From Nocardiopsis alba DSM 43377 (GTDB lineage Bacteria; Actinomycetota; Actinomycetes; Streptosporangiales; Streptosporangiaceae), in the NCBI RefSeq assembly GCF_000341225.1, contig NZ_ANAC01000023.1, positions 1-64,000 of the forward strand: a stretch of DNA of 64,000 bases, in the 5' to 3' direction. Positions 25,060-34,300 of this stretch are shown here, one piece after another. The notes beneath the pieces are model-generated. The model had not been told where the DNA came from. It worked only from the letters and a program-made list of their open reading frames with translations, and did no database searches. Position numbers and translations under genes: made by a program. Position 1 is the stretch's first letter. Every line of letters starts with the position of its first letter.

Positions 25060-26319
25060 ATGCGTGTACGGCGGCGGTCGGTCGCGGCGGGGACGTTGGG
25101 GCTGGTGCTCCTGGCCTCCGGGTGCGGAGGCGGAGGTGGGGGAGCCGACCAGGTCGAGGTCTTCTCCTGGTGGACCGGTGGTGGTGAGGAGGCCGGGCTG
25201 GAGGCGCTCATCGAGCGCTTCGAGGAGGACAACCCCGGGGTCGAGTTCGTCAACGCGGCCGTGGCCGGAGGGTCGGGGACCAACGCCCAGGCCGTCCTGG
25301 AGGGGCGGTTGCAGAGTCAGGATCCGCCCGACTCCTTCCAGGGGCACGCCGGGGCCGAACTCCAGGACTACATCGAGGCGGGCTACCTCCAACCGCTGGA
25401 CGACTTCTACGACGAGCAGGGGTTGCGCGAGGCCCTGCCGGACCAGTTGATCGAGCAGATCTCCTATGAGGGCGAGGTCTACTCGGTCCCGGTCAACATC
25501 CACCGTTCCAACGTGCTGTGGTTCAACCCCTCGCTGTTGGAGGAGGCCGGGGTGGAGGGCCCGCCCGAGACCCTCGACGAGTTGGTGGAGGCCCTGGAGG
25601 CGGTCGCGGAGGAGACCGACGCCATCCCCATGGCGGTGGGTGCGCAGTGGACCGTCTCGCACCTGTTGGAGTCGGTGCTGTTGGGTTCCCTGGGTCCCGA
25701 CGCCTACAACGGTCTGTGGGAGCCGGGGGCCGATTGGGGCACCCCGGAGGTGGCCGAGGCGCTGGAGACCTTCGAGGTGATCCTGGACCACACCCAGGAG
25801 GAGTCCGCGGCCGAGGACTGGCAGGAGGCGTCGCGTCGGGTCGCCGACGGCGAGGCGGCCTTCAACATCATGGGCGACTGGGCGGCCGGGTACTTCGACG
25901 AAGTGGGAGCGCTCCCCGGAGAGGATTACGACTGGGTGGCCTCGCCCGGGACCGACGGCACCTACATGTGGTTGTCGGACAGTTTCACCCTGCCGGTGGG
26001 GGCTCCCAACGAGGAGGCGGCGCTGAGCTGGCTCGAACTGGTCGCCGGTCGTGAGGGGCAGGACGTCTTCAACCCGCTCAAGGGGTCCATCCCCGCGCGT
26101 GAGGACGCCGATCCGGCCCACTACGCCGACAGTCCCTATCTGGAGTCGGCCCTGGCCGAGTGGCAGGCGGGTCCCGAGCTGGCGGGGTCGTTCTGGCACG
26201 GGGTGGCCGTGGGCAACCGGTGGAAGAACGACGTCGACACCGCCGTCGGGCTGTATCTGGGCGACGGTGACCTGGAGGCGTTCAACGACGCGTTGCACGA
26301 GGCCGCGCGGTCCGAATGA
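25060..26319 (+). CDS. Carbohydrate ABC transporter, substrate-binding lipoprotein (CUT1)
   Basis: 419 residues. Signal peptide with lipobox ASGC then a poly-glycine linker. The mature protein has the family 1 sugar-binder fold: VEVFSWWTGGGEEAGLEALI, PVNIHRSNVLWFNPSLL, FNIMGDWAAGYF and the C-terminal NPLKGSIPAR. The SWWTGGGE block resembles the glucose/mannose binders of Thermus and actinomycetes, so a monosaccharide or short oligosaccharide is likely. ATG 25060 has GAGAAGGGA upstream. It overlaps the first permease by ATGA. Confidence 0.9.
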   Translation: MRVRRRSVAAGTLGLVLLASGCGGGGGGADQVEVFSWWTGGGEEAGLEALIERFEEDNPGVEFVNAAVAGGSGTNAQAVLEGRLQSQDPPDSFQGHAGAELQDYIEAGYLQPLDDFYDEQGLREALPDQLIEQISYEGEVYSVPVNIHRSNVLWFNPSLLEEAGVEGPPETLDELVEALEAVAEETDAIPMAVGAQWTVSHLLESVLLGSLGPDAYNGLWEPGADWGTPEVAEALETFEVILDHTQEESAAEDWQEASRRVADGEAAFNIMGDWAAGYFDEVGALPGEDYDWVASPGTDGTYMWLSDSFTLPVGAPNEEAALSWLELVAGREGQDVFNPLKGSIPAREDADPAHYADSPYLESALAEWQAGPELAGSFWHGVAVGNRWKNDVDTAVGLYLGDGDLEAFNDALHEAARSE

Positions 26320-27296
26320 GCGTCTCCGAGAAAAGGGCGGGCGGCGCGGTCGGGTCCGGTCCGGGCCGCGTCCCCGCCCAGATGTCACCGTGGCGCCGTG
26401 CGCTGGTCCGTTCCCGCTCGTGGCTGCCCGGGCTCCTGTTGGTCTCCCCGTCGATCCTGCTCATCGGGGTGTTCGTCTACGGCATGATCGGCTGGAACAC
26501 CCGGCTGGCGTTGAGCGACCGGCATCGGCCGGTGCAGGAGGGGGAGTTCGTCGGTCTGACGAACTTCGTGTCCTTGTGGCAGGAGGCCCGTTGGCCGGCG
26601 GCGGTGGGCAACGCGGTCGTGTTCACGGTGGTCTTCGTCGGTGGAGCGCTGCTGCTGGGGTGGTTCCTGGGGCTGTTGTTGGACAAGGGGATACGGGGAG
26701 AGGCGGTCTTCCGCACCCTGTTCCTGGCGCCGATGGCGGTCTCCTTCATCGCGACCGGTGTGGTGTGGCGGTGGTTGATGAACCCCGCCCCGGCGGAGCG
26801 GGCGACCGGGCTCAACGCCCTGTTCGTCCATCTGAACCTGGACTTCCTGGTCAACGATTGGTGGACCGCTCCGGATCTGGGGATGGCGGCGATGGCCCTG
26901 CCTGCGATCTGGCAGTTGGCCGGGTACGTCATGGCTCTGTTCCTGGCGGGCTTTCGCGGGGTTCCGGAGGAGTTGCGCGAGGCGGCCCGGGTGGACGGTT
27001 GTTCGGAGTGGGGCGTGTACCGGCATGTGGTGATGCCGCAGTTGAGGCCGGTGTTATTGAGCTCGGTGATCATTCTGGGGCACATGTCGCTGAAGGTGTT
27101 CGATCTGATCATCGCGATCGCGGGGCAGCAGATCGTGGCGGACGTGCCCGCCGTGTACATGTGGGCGATGGTCTTCGAGGTCCGTGATCCGGCCAAGGGC
27201 GCCACGATCGCCTCCTATCTGTTGATCGCGGTGGCGTTGTTCGTCGTCCCCTATCTGGTGTGGAGTGTGCGCAAGGAACGGAGCGAGGGCCGATGA
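26316..27296 (+). CDS. Carbohydrate ABC transporter, permease 1 (CUT1, MalF-like)
   Basis: 326 residues, six helices after a 40-residue cytoplasmic tail. The EAA loop is EELREAARVDGCSEWGVYR, the contact point for the ATPase. ATG 26316 overlaps the binder stop. Codon use around 26.5-28.1 kb favours TTG for leucine more than the flanking siderophore genes do, a mild difference in composition. Confidence 0.92.
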   Translation: MSVSEKRAGGAVGSGPGRVPAQMSPWRRALVRSRSWLPGLLLVSPSILLIGVFVYGMIGWNTRLALSDRHRPVQEGEFVGLTNFVSLWQEARWPAAVGNAVVFTVVFVGGALLLGWFLGLLLDKGIRGEAVFRTLFLAPMAVSFIATGVVWRWLMNPAPAERATGLNALFVHLNLDFLVNDWWTAPDLGMAAMALPAIWQLAGYVMALFLAGFRGVPEELREAARVDGCSEWGVYRHVVMPQLRPVLLSSVIILGHMSLKVFDLIIAIAGQQIVADVPAVYMWAMVFEVRDPAKGATIASYLLIAVALFVVPYLVWSVRKERSEGR

Positions 27297-28147
27297 GCAC
27301 GCGAGCGACCGCGGTCGGCGAGAGGACGGGCCGGGCGCGGAGCGGGCGTATGGTCCGGTTCGTCCTGCTGTTCGCCCTGGCGGTGTTGTTCATGCTGCCG
27401 ATGTACGTGCTGTTGGTGACGGGGTTCAAGCCCTTCGACGAGGCCACCGCGGCCCGGGCCTGGCTGCCTCCGCAGACCTGGAGCGTGGAGGGGTGGGCGG
27501 CCGCCTGGCAGGCCTTGGCCCCGGGGTTGCGCAACAGTGTGATGGTGGCGGTGCCCAGCGCGGTGCTCTCCGCGGTGTTGGGGTCGATGAACGGGTACGT
27601 GATGGCGCGTTGGCGCTTTCCGGGCGCGGACACGGTGTTCACGCTGTTCCTGTTCGGGATGTTCATCCCCTATCAGGCGGTGATGATCCCGCTCCAGCAG
27701 ATGTTGGTGGGCGCGAACCTGATGGGCGGGTTGTTCCCGTTGATCCTGGCGCACACCGTGTACGGGATCCCGATCTGCACGTTGATCTTCCGGAACTACT
27801 ACGCGAGTATTCCGCCGGCGTTGGTGGAGGCGGCCCGGGTGGACGGCGCGGGCATGCTGCGCACCTACGCCTCGGTGGTGTTGCCGGTGTCGGCGCCGGC
27901 GTTCGCGGTCACGTTGATCTGGCAGTTCACCTCGGCCTGGAACGATTTCCTGTTCGCGGTGTTCCTGACCGGGCCGAACAGTTGGCCGGTGACGGTGCAG
28001 TTGAACAACGTGGCCGGGTCGATGGTGGTGCCCTACAACCAGCAGATGGCGGCGGCGGTGTTGGCGTCGTTGCCGACGTTGGTCGTCTATCTGGTGTTGG
28101 GGCGGTTCTTCATGAGGGGGTTGATGGCGGGCGCGCTCAAGGGGTGA
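27293..28147 (+). CDS. Carbohydrate ABC transporter, permease 2 (CUT1, MalG-like)
   Basis: 284 residues, six helices. Landmarks: NGYVMARWRFPG, FIPYQAVMIPLQQMLV and the EAA loop PPALVEAARVDGAG. ATG 27293 overlaps the stop of permease 1. No ATPase gene follows, so the system probably borrows a shared MsiK-type ATPase encoded elsewhere, as is usual in actinomycetes. Its last 11 bases overlap the convergent dehydrogenase gene. Confidence 0.92.
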   Translation: MSTRATAVGERTGRARSGRMVRFVLLFALAVLFMLPMYVLLVTGFKPFDEATAARAWLPPQTWSVEGWAAAWQALAPGLRNSVMVAVPSAVLSAVLGSMNGYVMARWRFPGADTVFTLFLFGMFIPYQAVMIPLQQMLVGANLMGGLFPLILAHTVYGIPICTLIFRNYYASIPPALVEAARVDGAGMLRTYASVVLPVSAPAFAVTLIWQFTSAWNDFLFAVFLTGPNSWPVTVQLNNVAGSMVVPYNQQMAAAVLASLPTLVVYLVLGRFFMRGLMAGALKG

Positions 28148-29087
28148 CGGGGGCGGTCGCGGGCGGGTTCTCGCGGCCGGCCGTGTAGACGCTCAGGTGG
28201 GTGTGGGCCAGGGAGAGCAGGGGTGTGGGCACTCCGAGTTCCCGGCCTCGGGCGACCAGGTCGCCGACGATGTGGTCGCCCTCCACCGGGTTGTCGTGGG
28301 TCAGGTCCCAGTACATGGAGGTGGAGGTCTCGCGTTCGGTGTCGCCGATGATCCGGTCGGCGAGGGCGCGGATGCGTTCGCCCGGGGGGTATCCGGCGGC
28401 GGTGGCCACGGCCATGGCCTCGGCGAACATCGCCGCGCTGAACTCGGAGCCGCCGGGGGCCCGGTTGACGCGGCCGATGGGGGCGCGCATCAGGCAGGTG
28501 GCGGCTCCCAGGCTCGCGAGGAAGACCCACTTGTCCCACATCTCCTGGCGGATGTCCTCGGCGGTGCGGGCGGTGAAGGCGGCGCCGTGCAGAGCCTTGT
28601 GCACTTGTTCGGGTGCGAGGACCGGGGTGCGGCTCACGGGTCCGTAGACGAGTTCGCCCATCTTGCCGACCTCGATGATCTCTCCGGAGTCGCCGAGGCG
28701 GGTCATCACCATGCTCACGCCGCCGTAGACGCGGTCGAGGCCGAAGCGGTCGACGAGTACGTCCAGGTGGCGCATGCCGTTGAGGAAGGGGACGACCACG
28801 GTGTTCGGGCCCATGGCGGGGGTCAGGTCGGCGACGGCGCCCTCCAGTCCGTAGGACTTCACGGCGAGGACGACGAGGTCGTATTCGGGGCGCAGGAGGT
28901 CGGCGGTGACGGGGCGTACGGGGATCCGTTCGGTCGCGCCGTCGACGGTGCGCAGGTTCAGGCCTCGTTCGCGCAGGAGTTCGGCGCGTGGGGGGCGGAC
29001 CAGGAAGTCGACGTCACGTCCGGCCTGGACGAGTCGGGCGCCGAAGTATCCGCCGACCGCTCCGGCTCCCACGACAAGGATTCTCAT
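28137..29087 (-). CDS. 2-dehydropantoate 2-reductase-like NAD(P)H dehydrogenase (PanE/ApbA)
   Basis: 316 residues. Rossmann start MRILVVGAGAVGGYFGARL, the family's VVLAVKSYGLEGA strand, NGMRHLDVL in place of the usual NG, and the catalytic-domain lysine in EMWDKWVFLASLGA. PanE reduces ketopantoate in pantothenate synthesis, but many paralogues act on other 2-ketoacids; the setting beside a sugar transporter gives no help. ATG 29087 has GGGAG upstream. It converges on and overlaps the permease by 11 bases. Confidence 0.85.
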   Translation of the reverse strand: MRILVVGAGAVGGYFGARLVQAGRDVDFLVRPPRAELLRERGLNLRTVDGATERIPVRPVTADLLRPEYDLVVLAVKSYGLEGAVADLTPAMGPNTVVVPFLNGMRHLDVLVDRFGLDRVYGGVSMVMTRLGDSGEIIEVGKMGELVYGPVSRTPVLAPEQVHKALHGAAFTARTAEDIRQEMWDKWVFLASLGAATCLMRAPIGRVNRAPGGSEFSAAMFAEAMAVATAAGYPPGERIRALADRIIGDTERETSTSMYWDLTHDNPVEGDHIVGDLVARGRELGVPTPLLSLAHTHLSVYTAGRENPPATAPVTP

Positions 29088-29458
29088 GCTGCTCCCACCC
29101 GATGGTTCGTGATCACCGCAAAACGTACGGCTCCGGGAGGGAGGTCGGCAAGGCCCGGTGGTGTTCGGGGGCCGGTCGTCGGGGTGTGATCGGGTCGGGG
29201 AGCGGATGGGGCGGGTGGGGACGACTCGCCCTTAGCGGTCGCGTGTGTTCGGTGGCCGAAGAATGAGATGTCGGATTATTGGTGTTATGTTCCTGCGGTT
29301 TTATGGGTCCGGAAATCGAGGTCCGAAAAGGTTTTCCGGGATATCGGGGTTGCGCTCCCCCTCGGGTTCGGAGAGGATCCTTCCGAAACCCTCCGTGTTA
29401 TCGGTTAAAAAGAGGGTTGTTTTCATGAAACGTACATGAGATGAGAAAGGATGGTGGA
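29088..29458. promoter_or_regulatory. 371-base lower-GC promoter region
   Basis: No gene seen. The right half is clearly AT-richer than its surroundings. Two inverted repeats stand out: CCGGAAA/TTTCCGG (29309-29315 with 29333-29339) and AACCCTC/GAGGGTT (29387-29393 with 29412-29418), the latter followed by TTGTTTTCATG and ending about 40 bases before the small secreted protein gene. It could be a leader attenuator or the end of an unseen short transcript. Confidence 0.4.
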
Positions 29459-29767
29459 ATGAAGGCGTTGTCCACCGTGGCCGCCCTTGTCCTCGGCGGT
29501 GTGCTTTTGGGGGCCTCCCCGGCGCACGCGGCGACCGGCGAGGTCGTGGTCTTCAAGACCGAGCTCGAAGACCTGGAGCGCTACACCGATCCGGCCTCGG
29601 GAGGCTGTCACCGGCTCCCCGCGACCGCGCACGTGCTGTTCAACATGACCGACACGGAGGTGCGCATCCACCCGGGCACCACCTGCTTCGCCCCCGGTGT
29701 CCCGGTCGCCCCTGACCGCGGATGGCACGCTCCGCCCAGCGGCCTCTTCAGCTTCTCGGTGGCCTGA
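29459..29767 (+). CDS. Small secreted protein, actinobacterial conserved hypothetical
   Basis: 102 residues. A clear Sec signal peptide (VAALVLGGVLLGASPAHA) is cut after AHA, leaving about 78 residues with two cysteines (GGCHRL and TTCFAP) that probably form a disulfide. The mature protein begins ATGEVVVFKTELEDLERY, a pattern I associate with small secreted actinomycete proteins of unknown role. ATG 29459 is preferred over 29441 because GAAAGGA then acts as the ribosome site. It stands alone. Confidence 0.75.
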   Translation: MKALSTVAALVLGGVLLGASPAHAATGEVVVFKTELEDLERYTDPASGGCHRLPATAHVLFNMTDTEVRIHPGTTCFAPGVPVAPDRGWHAPPSGLFSFSVA

Positions 29768-30002
29768 CCCCTCCGGAGCGCAAAAGGGATGAACTCCGCT
29801 AATCGTTGATCTCTCCCTTTCTTGTCTCTTTCTTCCTGATTGAGGAATGCCCTCCGTCGGGTTTTGGGGTGTGAGAACCGGTTCTATTCTTTGACTCCGT
29901 TCCGCGGTCGCAAGAGGATGAGTGCCCGTTCATGGCTCCGCGTGTCCGACAGGAACGCCGAGCGGTACGGGTACCAGAGAACCGGAAAGGTGTCGGCCCT
30001 TC
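29768..30002 (+). promoter_or_regulatory. Likely promoter region of the first biosynthetic operon
   Basis: 235 bases, AT-rich near 29780-29860 with pyrimidine tracts (CTCTCCCTTTCTTGTCTCTTTC on the plus strand around 29811-29832). No convincing -35/-10 pair. The ribosome site GGAAAGG (29992-29998 region) lies just before the ATG at 30003. Confidence 0.4.
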
Positions 30003-31016
30003 ATGCTGCACACCCTCATCGTCGGCTTGGGTAGATCCGGACAAGGGCTGCACGCGCCGTCGCTCGCCAAGGCGCGGGCGGCGGCACCCGACCTCTTCGC
30101 CCCGGGGCCGATCCTGGGCTACGATCCTCTGCACGAGAGGGCCGACGGGATACACGTGGTCGACTCCCCGGAGGAGGCGGCGCGGCTGTACCCGTCGGAG
30201 CGGACGGTCGTCCACCTGTGCACCCCGCCGCGGCTGCGCGTGGAGATGCTGGGACACCTGGCCGATCTGGGCTACCGCCGGATCATCGTGGAGAAGCCCC
30301 TGGCCCTGGACCTGGTGGAGCTCGCCGGCATCGCGCGTCTGCGCCGCTCCCGGGGGCTGGACCTGAACGTGGCGACGCCGTGGTCGGCCAGCTCCCTGAC
30401 CCGGCGGCTGGTCGCGGTCCGACGTTCCGGGGTCTTCGGCGGGCTGCGCGCCATCACGGTGATCCAGAACAAACCCCGGTTCACCCGGAGCCTGGAGTCC
30501 ACCTCCCACCCCACGGCCTTCGACGTCGAGGTCCCGCACGCCCTGGCCGCGGCCGTCTCCCTGGCGGGCGACGCCGACGTGGTCTCGGCCGATCTGTCGG
30601 ACATGACCGTCGAGGGGCTGCGGATGCCCGGTCTGGGCGGGGCCCGGATGGAGCTGGCGCACCGGAGTGGAACCCTCACCCGGATCGAGTCCGACCTGAC
30701 CTGTCCGACCCGGGAACGCCGGATCGTGCTGGAGTTCGACACGGCCGTCCTGACCGGCCACTACCCGTGCAGCGAGGCGGACCACACCGCGCAGCTCTCG
30801 GTGACCGTCGCGGGGCGCGAGCCCGCCCGTTCGGTCTTTCCCGACGACGCCCTGACCGCGCTCCTGCGCTCCTGCTACGGCCGCTACTCCCGCCCTTGGG
30901 GCGGTGGCGGCGACCTTCCCACGCAGATCGAGGCGGTCCGTCTGCTGGCCGAGGCCAAGCGTCTATGCGCGCCCACGACCGTGGAGAGGGAGGTCGACAG
31001 TGCCGTCGGTGCCTGA
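30003..31016 (+). CDS. Gfo/Idh/MocA-family oxidoreductase 1
   Basis: 337 residues. N-terminal Rossmann fold (LIVGLGRSGQGLHAPSL), the sugar-oxidoreductase strand VVHLCTPPRLRVEML and the catalytic lysine block IVEKPLAL. The C-terminal half is divergent, with FDVEVPHALAAAV where the family has its DxxxH substrate motif (here D-V-E-V-P-H). Members oxidise or reduce sugars, inositols or sugar nucleotides with NAD(P). First gene of a six-gene operon; it overlaps the next gene by 17 bases. ATG 30003 follows GGAAAGG. Confidence 0.85.
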   Translation: MLHTLIVGLGRSGQGLHAPSLAKARAAAPDLFAPGPILGYDPLHERADGIHVVDSPEEAARLYPSERTVVHLCTPPRLRVEMLGHLADLGYRRIIVEKPLALDLVELAGIARLRRSRGLDLNVATPWSASSLTRRLVAVRRSGVFGGLRAITVIQNKPRFTRSLESTSHPTAFDVEVPHALAAAVSLAGDADVVSADLSDMTVEGLRMPGLGGARMELAHRSGTLTRIESDLTCPTRERRIVLEFDTAVLTGHYPCSEADHTAQLSVTVAGREPARSVFPDDALTALLRSCYGRYSRPWGGGGDLPTQIEAVRLLAEAKRLCAPTTVEREVDSAVGA

Positions 31017-31878
31017 GTCCTCACCTCTGGCCGGGATCGGTGACGAGGCCGCCCCCGACCTGGCGGGCCAACTCGACGCGGTGCGCGAGCTGGGCTGGAA
31101 CCTTCTGGAGCTGCGCACCCTGGACGGGGTGCCCGTCGCCGAGCTGGGGGAGGAGGAGTTCGCGCGGGCGGCGGACCGGATCGGGGAGGCCGGGGTCGAG
31201 GTGGTCGCCGTGGCCGCCAAGATCGGTGACTGGTCCCGCCCGGTGACCGGGGACTTCGCCGTCGATCTTGCCGAACTCGACGTTCTGGCCCGACGCTGCG
31301 CCCGTCTGGGGACGCGCATGGTGCGGATCATGTCCTTCCCGTCCGGGGGGACGGCCGAGCCGGAGTGGGGGCGGATCGCGCGGTCCCGGGTGCGCGAACT
31401 GGCGCGCAGGGCCGAGGACGCCGGTCTGCTGTTGGTCCACGAGAACTGCGCCGGTTGGGCCGGGGACGACGCCGACCGGGCGCTGGCGTTGGTGGCCGAG
31501 GCCGACAGTCCGGCGCTGCGGCTGCTGTTCGACACCGGTAACGGGATCGCCCACGGCTACGACGCTCCGGCGCTGCTCGCGCCCTTGGCGGAGTACGTGG
31601 CCCACGTCCACGTCAAGGACGCGGTCGCCGTACCCGGAGGCGAGACGGCCTACGTGTCGCCGGGCGAGGGAGAGGCCGGCGTCGAGGAGTGTCTGCGGAT
31701 CCTGGAGGACCACGGCTATCGGGGGGCGCTGTCCATCGAACCCCACCTGCACCTGCGCCCCCACCTGCGGGCGTCCGGGGCCGACCCGGGCCGGGGGGAC
31801 CGGGCCGCGTTCGTCGAGTACGGGCGGGCCACGGAGGAGCTCGTCCGTCGGGTCCGGAACGAGGGGGCGCTTCGATGA
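31000..31878 (+). CDS. TIM-barrel sugar isomerase/epimerase-like protein (AP_endonuc_2)
   Basis: 292 residues. Xylose-isomerase-like barrel with the metal-ligand strands in order: LELRTLDG, VAVAAKIGDW, LVHENCAGWAGD (Glu), LLFDTGNGIAHGY (Asp), HVHVKDA (His pair and Asp) and ALSIEPHL (Glu). Relatives include inosose dehydratase IolE, ketose 3-epimerases and the lyase subunits of C-glycoside-cleaving enzymes. Start GTG 31000 follows GAGAGGGAGG; GTG 31009 is also possible. Between two Gfo/Idh genes it points to redox-linked sugar or cyclitol chemistry. Confidence 0.85.
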   Translation: MPSVPESSPLAGIGDEAAPDLAGQLDAVRELGWNLLELRTLDGVPVAELGEEEFARAADRIGEAGVEVVAVAAKIGDWSRPVTGDFAVDLAELDVLARRCARLGTRMVRIMSFPSGGTAEPEWGRIARSRVRELARRAEDAGLLLVHENCAGWAGDDADRALALVAEADSPALRLLFDTGNGIAHGYDAPALLAPLAEYVAHVHVKDAVAVPGGETAYVSPGEGEAGVEECLRILEDHGYRGALSIEPHLHLRPHLRASGADPGRGDRAAFVEYGRATEELVRRVRNEGALR

Positions 31879-33164
31879 GGGCCGCCCTGAACCCCTCCGA
31901 CCACGCCCTGCTGCTCAGGTCGATGGAGATCCCCACCGCCGGCCCCCTGGAGGTCGGCGCGGACGGGCCCGCGCCCCGGCTGTGGGAGGCCCAACGGGAG
32001 TACGCGAAGGCCGCCGGGGAGCTCGGCTTCCGGGTGGTACGCCACGCCCCGGCCGACCCGGCCGACCTGGACCGTCCCGGGGTCCCCGAGACCGTGCGCG
32101 CGGCTGCGACGGCCGACCCCCGGTTCCTGGAGGAACAGCCGAGCCTGGTCCTGCGTCTGGGGCCGGACGAGGTGCCGCGCGAGCGCACCGTGATGTTCAA
32201 CGTGCACCTGGACACCGTGGCCGGGAACCCTCCGGTCTCCTTCGACGGGAAGGTCTTTCGCGGACGCGGCGCCATCGACGCCAAGGGGCCCGCGGTGGCC
32301 CTGCTGGCCGGGGCGCGCGCCGCCCTGGAGCGGTCCGAGCGGGTCGGCCGCGACAGCGCGGTGATCGTCCAGGCCGTCGCGGGCGAAGAGGGCGGCGCCA
32401 TGGGCGTCCTGGGCACCCGGCCCCTGGTGGAGCGCGGGTACGTGGGGCGGCTCAACGTGTTCTGCGAACCCACCTCCGGACGCTTCTCGACCCGGAGCAC
32501 GGCGTCGATGACCGCCCGGGTGTCGGTGCGCGGCGACGACGCGATCGACGACCGTCCGCACACCGGCCACAACGCCTCCGTCCTGTCGGGGTTCCTGGCC
32601 CAACGGATGGGTCGGCTCCTGGACTCCTACGCCGGAAGCGGAGCGGTGTGCGTGGCCGGCCTGTGGACCGGCACCCTGCACAACCGGGTCTACGGCGGCG
32701 GAGATCTGCTGTTCAACCTCTCCTACGGCGACGCGGAGACCGGCCGTGTCCTGGAGGCGGCGGTGACCGAGGCCTTCGAGACCGCGTTGACGGAGTTCGT
32801 CGCCGAGTTCTCCGACACGACCCTGTTCGCCCGTACCGCGCGGGACGCACGCCGGATCACCCGACTGGACTGGCCCAAGCGCGGACTGCCGGTGCTGGAC
32901 GATCACGACACCCGGGGCCACGACCTGCTGCGGCGGGCCGGGGTGCCCGAGTGGCCCGCGGACGAGCCGGCCTTCACCTGCGACGCCATCTGGGCGGCGG
33001 GGATCCCCGACACGTGCTCGGTCGTCCTGGGCCCCGGTGACCTGGCCGCCCACGGGGCGCACGGCGACGACGAGTCCGCCCGCCTGTCCGACCTCGACGG
33101 GTTCGCCGAGACGGTGGCCCGTCTACTGACCGCCTTCACCCAAGAGACGAACGGAGGATCGTGA
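31875..33164 (+). CDS. M20-family zinc amidohydrolase/peptidase
   Basis: 429 residues. Metal-site blocks of the M20 family (ArgE, DapE, carboxypeptidase G2): FNVHLDTVAG, GRGAIDAKGP, the catalytic glutamate in AVAGEEGGAMG, NVFCEPT and the C-terminal ligand in AHGAHGDDES. The lid domain between is present. Such enzymes remove acyl or amino acid groups from amides. In this operon it may cleave a protecting acyl group from an amino-bearing intermediate. ATG 31875 overlaps the TIM-barrel stop; its own stop overlaps the next GTG. Confidence 0.85.
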   Translation: MRAALNPSDHALLLRSMEIPTAGPLEVGADGPAPRLWEAQREYAKAAGELGFRVVRHAPADPADLDRPGVPETVRAAATADPRFLEEQPSLVLRLGPDEVPRERTVMFNVHLDTVAGNPPVSFDGKVFRGRGAIDAKGPAVALLAGARAALERSERVGRDSAVIVQAVAGEEGGAMGVLGTRPLVERGYVGRLNVFCEPTSGRFSTRSTASMTARVSVRGDDAIDDRPHTGHNASVLSGFLAQRMGRLLDSYAGSGAVCVAGLWTGTLHNRVYGGGDLLFNLSYGDAETGRVLEAAVTEAFETALTEFVAEFSDTTLFARTARDARRITRLDWPKRGLPVLDDHDTRGHDLLRRAGVPEWPADEPAFTCDAIWAAGIPDTCSVVLGPGDLAAHGAHGDDESARLSDLDGFAETVARLLTAFTQETNGGS

Positions 33165-34300
33165 CCACCCTCTCCTCGGAGTCACCGAGAACCGCCCCGT
33201 CGGGGTCGACCGTCCTGGTCGACCCCGACGAACTGAACCTCTTCGTCACGGAGATGTTCGTCCACCGCGGAATGCCCCGGGACCGTGCCGTCGAGTCGGC
33301 GCGCGCCCTGTGCCACGGCGACCTGACCGGGATGGACTCGCACGGCGTGGCCAACCTGGCGGGCCTGTACCTGCCCCTGCTCGACGAGGGCCGGGCCGAC
33401 CCCCGGGCCGAGCCGTCGATCGTGACCGACCTGGGCGCCGCCCTGCTGGTCGACGCGCGGCGCTCCCTGGGATTGTGGTCGGCCTCCTGGGCGATGGATC
33501 TGGCCGTGGAGCGGGCCGAACGGCACGGGGTGGGGATGGTGTCGGTCCGTGACGCCACCCACCTGGGCTGCGCCGGGTTCCACGCGCTGCGCGCGGCCGA
33601 GCGGGGCATGATCGGCGTGGTCTCCAGCAACTGCGGCGGGCAGCGGATCGCCCGCCCGCCGGGCGGCGCGGTGGCGATGTTGGGGACCAACCCGCTGGCC
33701 GTCTCGGCCCCGGCGGGAGGGCATCCGCCCTTCCTGTTGGACATGAGCACCACCGCGGCCCCGACCGGGAGGGTCCGGCAGGCGGCCCGGGAGGGGCGCG
33801 TGCTGCCGGAGGGGTTGCTGTGCGACGACCGGGGTGCTCCGGTCACCGATCCGGCCGCCTTCGACGCCGGGGACGCGCATCTGATGTGGCTGGGCGGTCA
33901 TGTGGGCCGGTTCAAGGGCTTCGGGCTGGGGCTGGTGGTCGAGGTGCTCTCGGCTCTGGTCTCGGGTTCGGGGCGCGGTCCGCACGAGGACGCGTTGGAG
34001 GGGGACGGCGGTCCGAGCGGGCGCGACGACGACATCGGTCTGCTGTTGCTGGCCATCGCCCCCGATGCCCTGAGGCAGGGGGCGGAGGCCGACGCCGAGG
34101 GCCTGTTCGGCGCGCTGCTGGACTGCCCGCCCACCGACCCGGATCTGCCGGTGCGCTATCCCGGATGGCACGAACACCACTACGCCCGTGAGCGGGCCGA
34201 GCACGGTGTGCCGCTGCCCGCCGCCCTGTACGCGGTTCTGGTGGAGCAGGGCCAACGGGCCGGGGTCCGGGTGCCCGAGGTACGAGGAGGGGCACGATGA
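33161..34300 (+). CDS. Ldh2-family NAD(P)-dependent dehydrogenase
   Basis: 379 residues, malate/L-lactate (YlbC/YiaK) dehydrogenase superfamily. The catalytic block is MDSHGVANL, followed by DATHLGCAGFHALRA, MLGTNPLAVSAP and the cofactor-binding LLDMSTTAAPTGRVRQAARE. Members reduce 2-keto acids, cyclic imines such as piperideine-carboxylate, and 2,3-diketogulonate. Start GTG 33161 overlaps the M20 stop by four bases. Its substrate here could be a keto or imine intermediate made by the neighbouring enzymes. Confidence 0.88.
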   Translation: MTTLSSESPRTAPSGSTVLVDPDELNLFVTEMFVHRGMPRDRAVESARALCHGDLTGMDSHGVANLAGLYLPLLDEGRADPRAEPSIVTDLGAALLVDARRSLGLWSASWAMDLAVERAERHGVGMVSVRDATHLGCAGFHALRAAERGMIGVVSSNCGGQRIARPPGGAVAMLGTNPLAVSAPAGGHPPFLLDMSTTAAPTGRVRQAAREGRVLPEGLLCDDRGAPVTDPAAFDAGDAHLMWLGGHVGRFKGFGLGLVVEVLSALVSGSGRGPHEDALEGDGGPSGRDDDIGLLLLAIAPDALRQGAEADAEGLFGALLDCPPTDPDLPVRYPGWHEHHYARERAEHGVPLPAALYAVLVEQGQRAGVRVPEVRGGAR

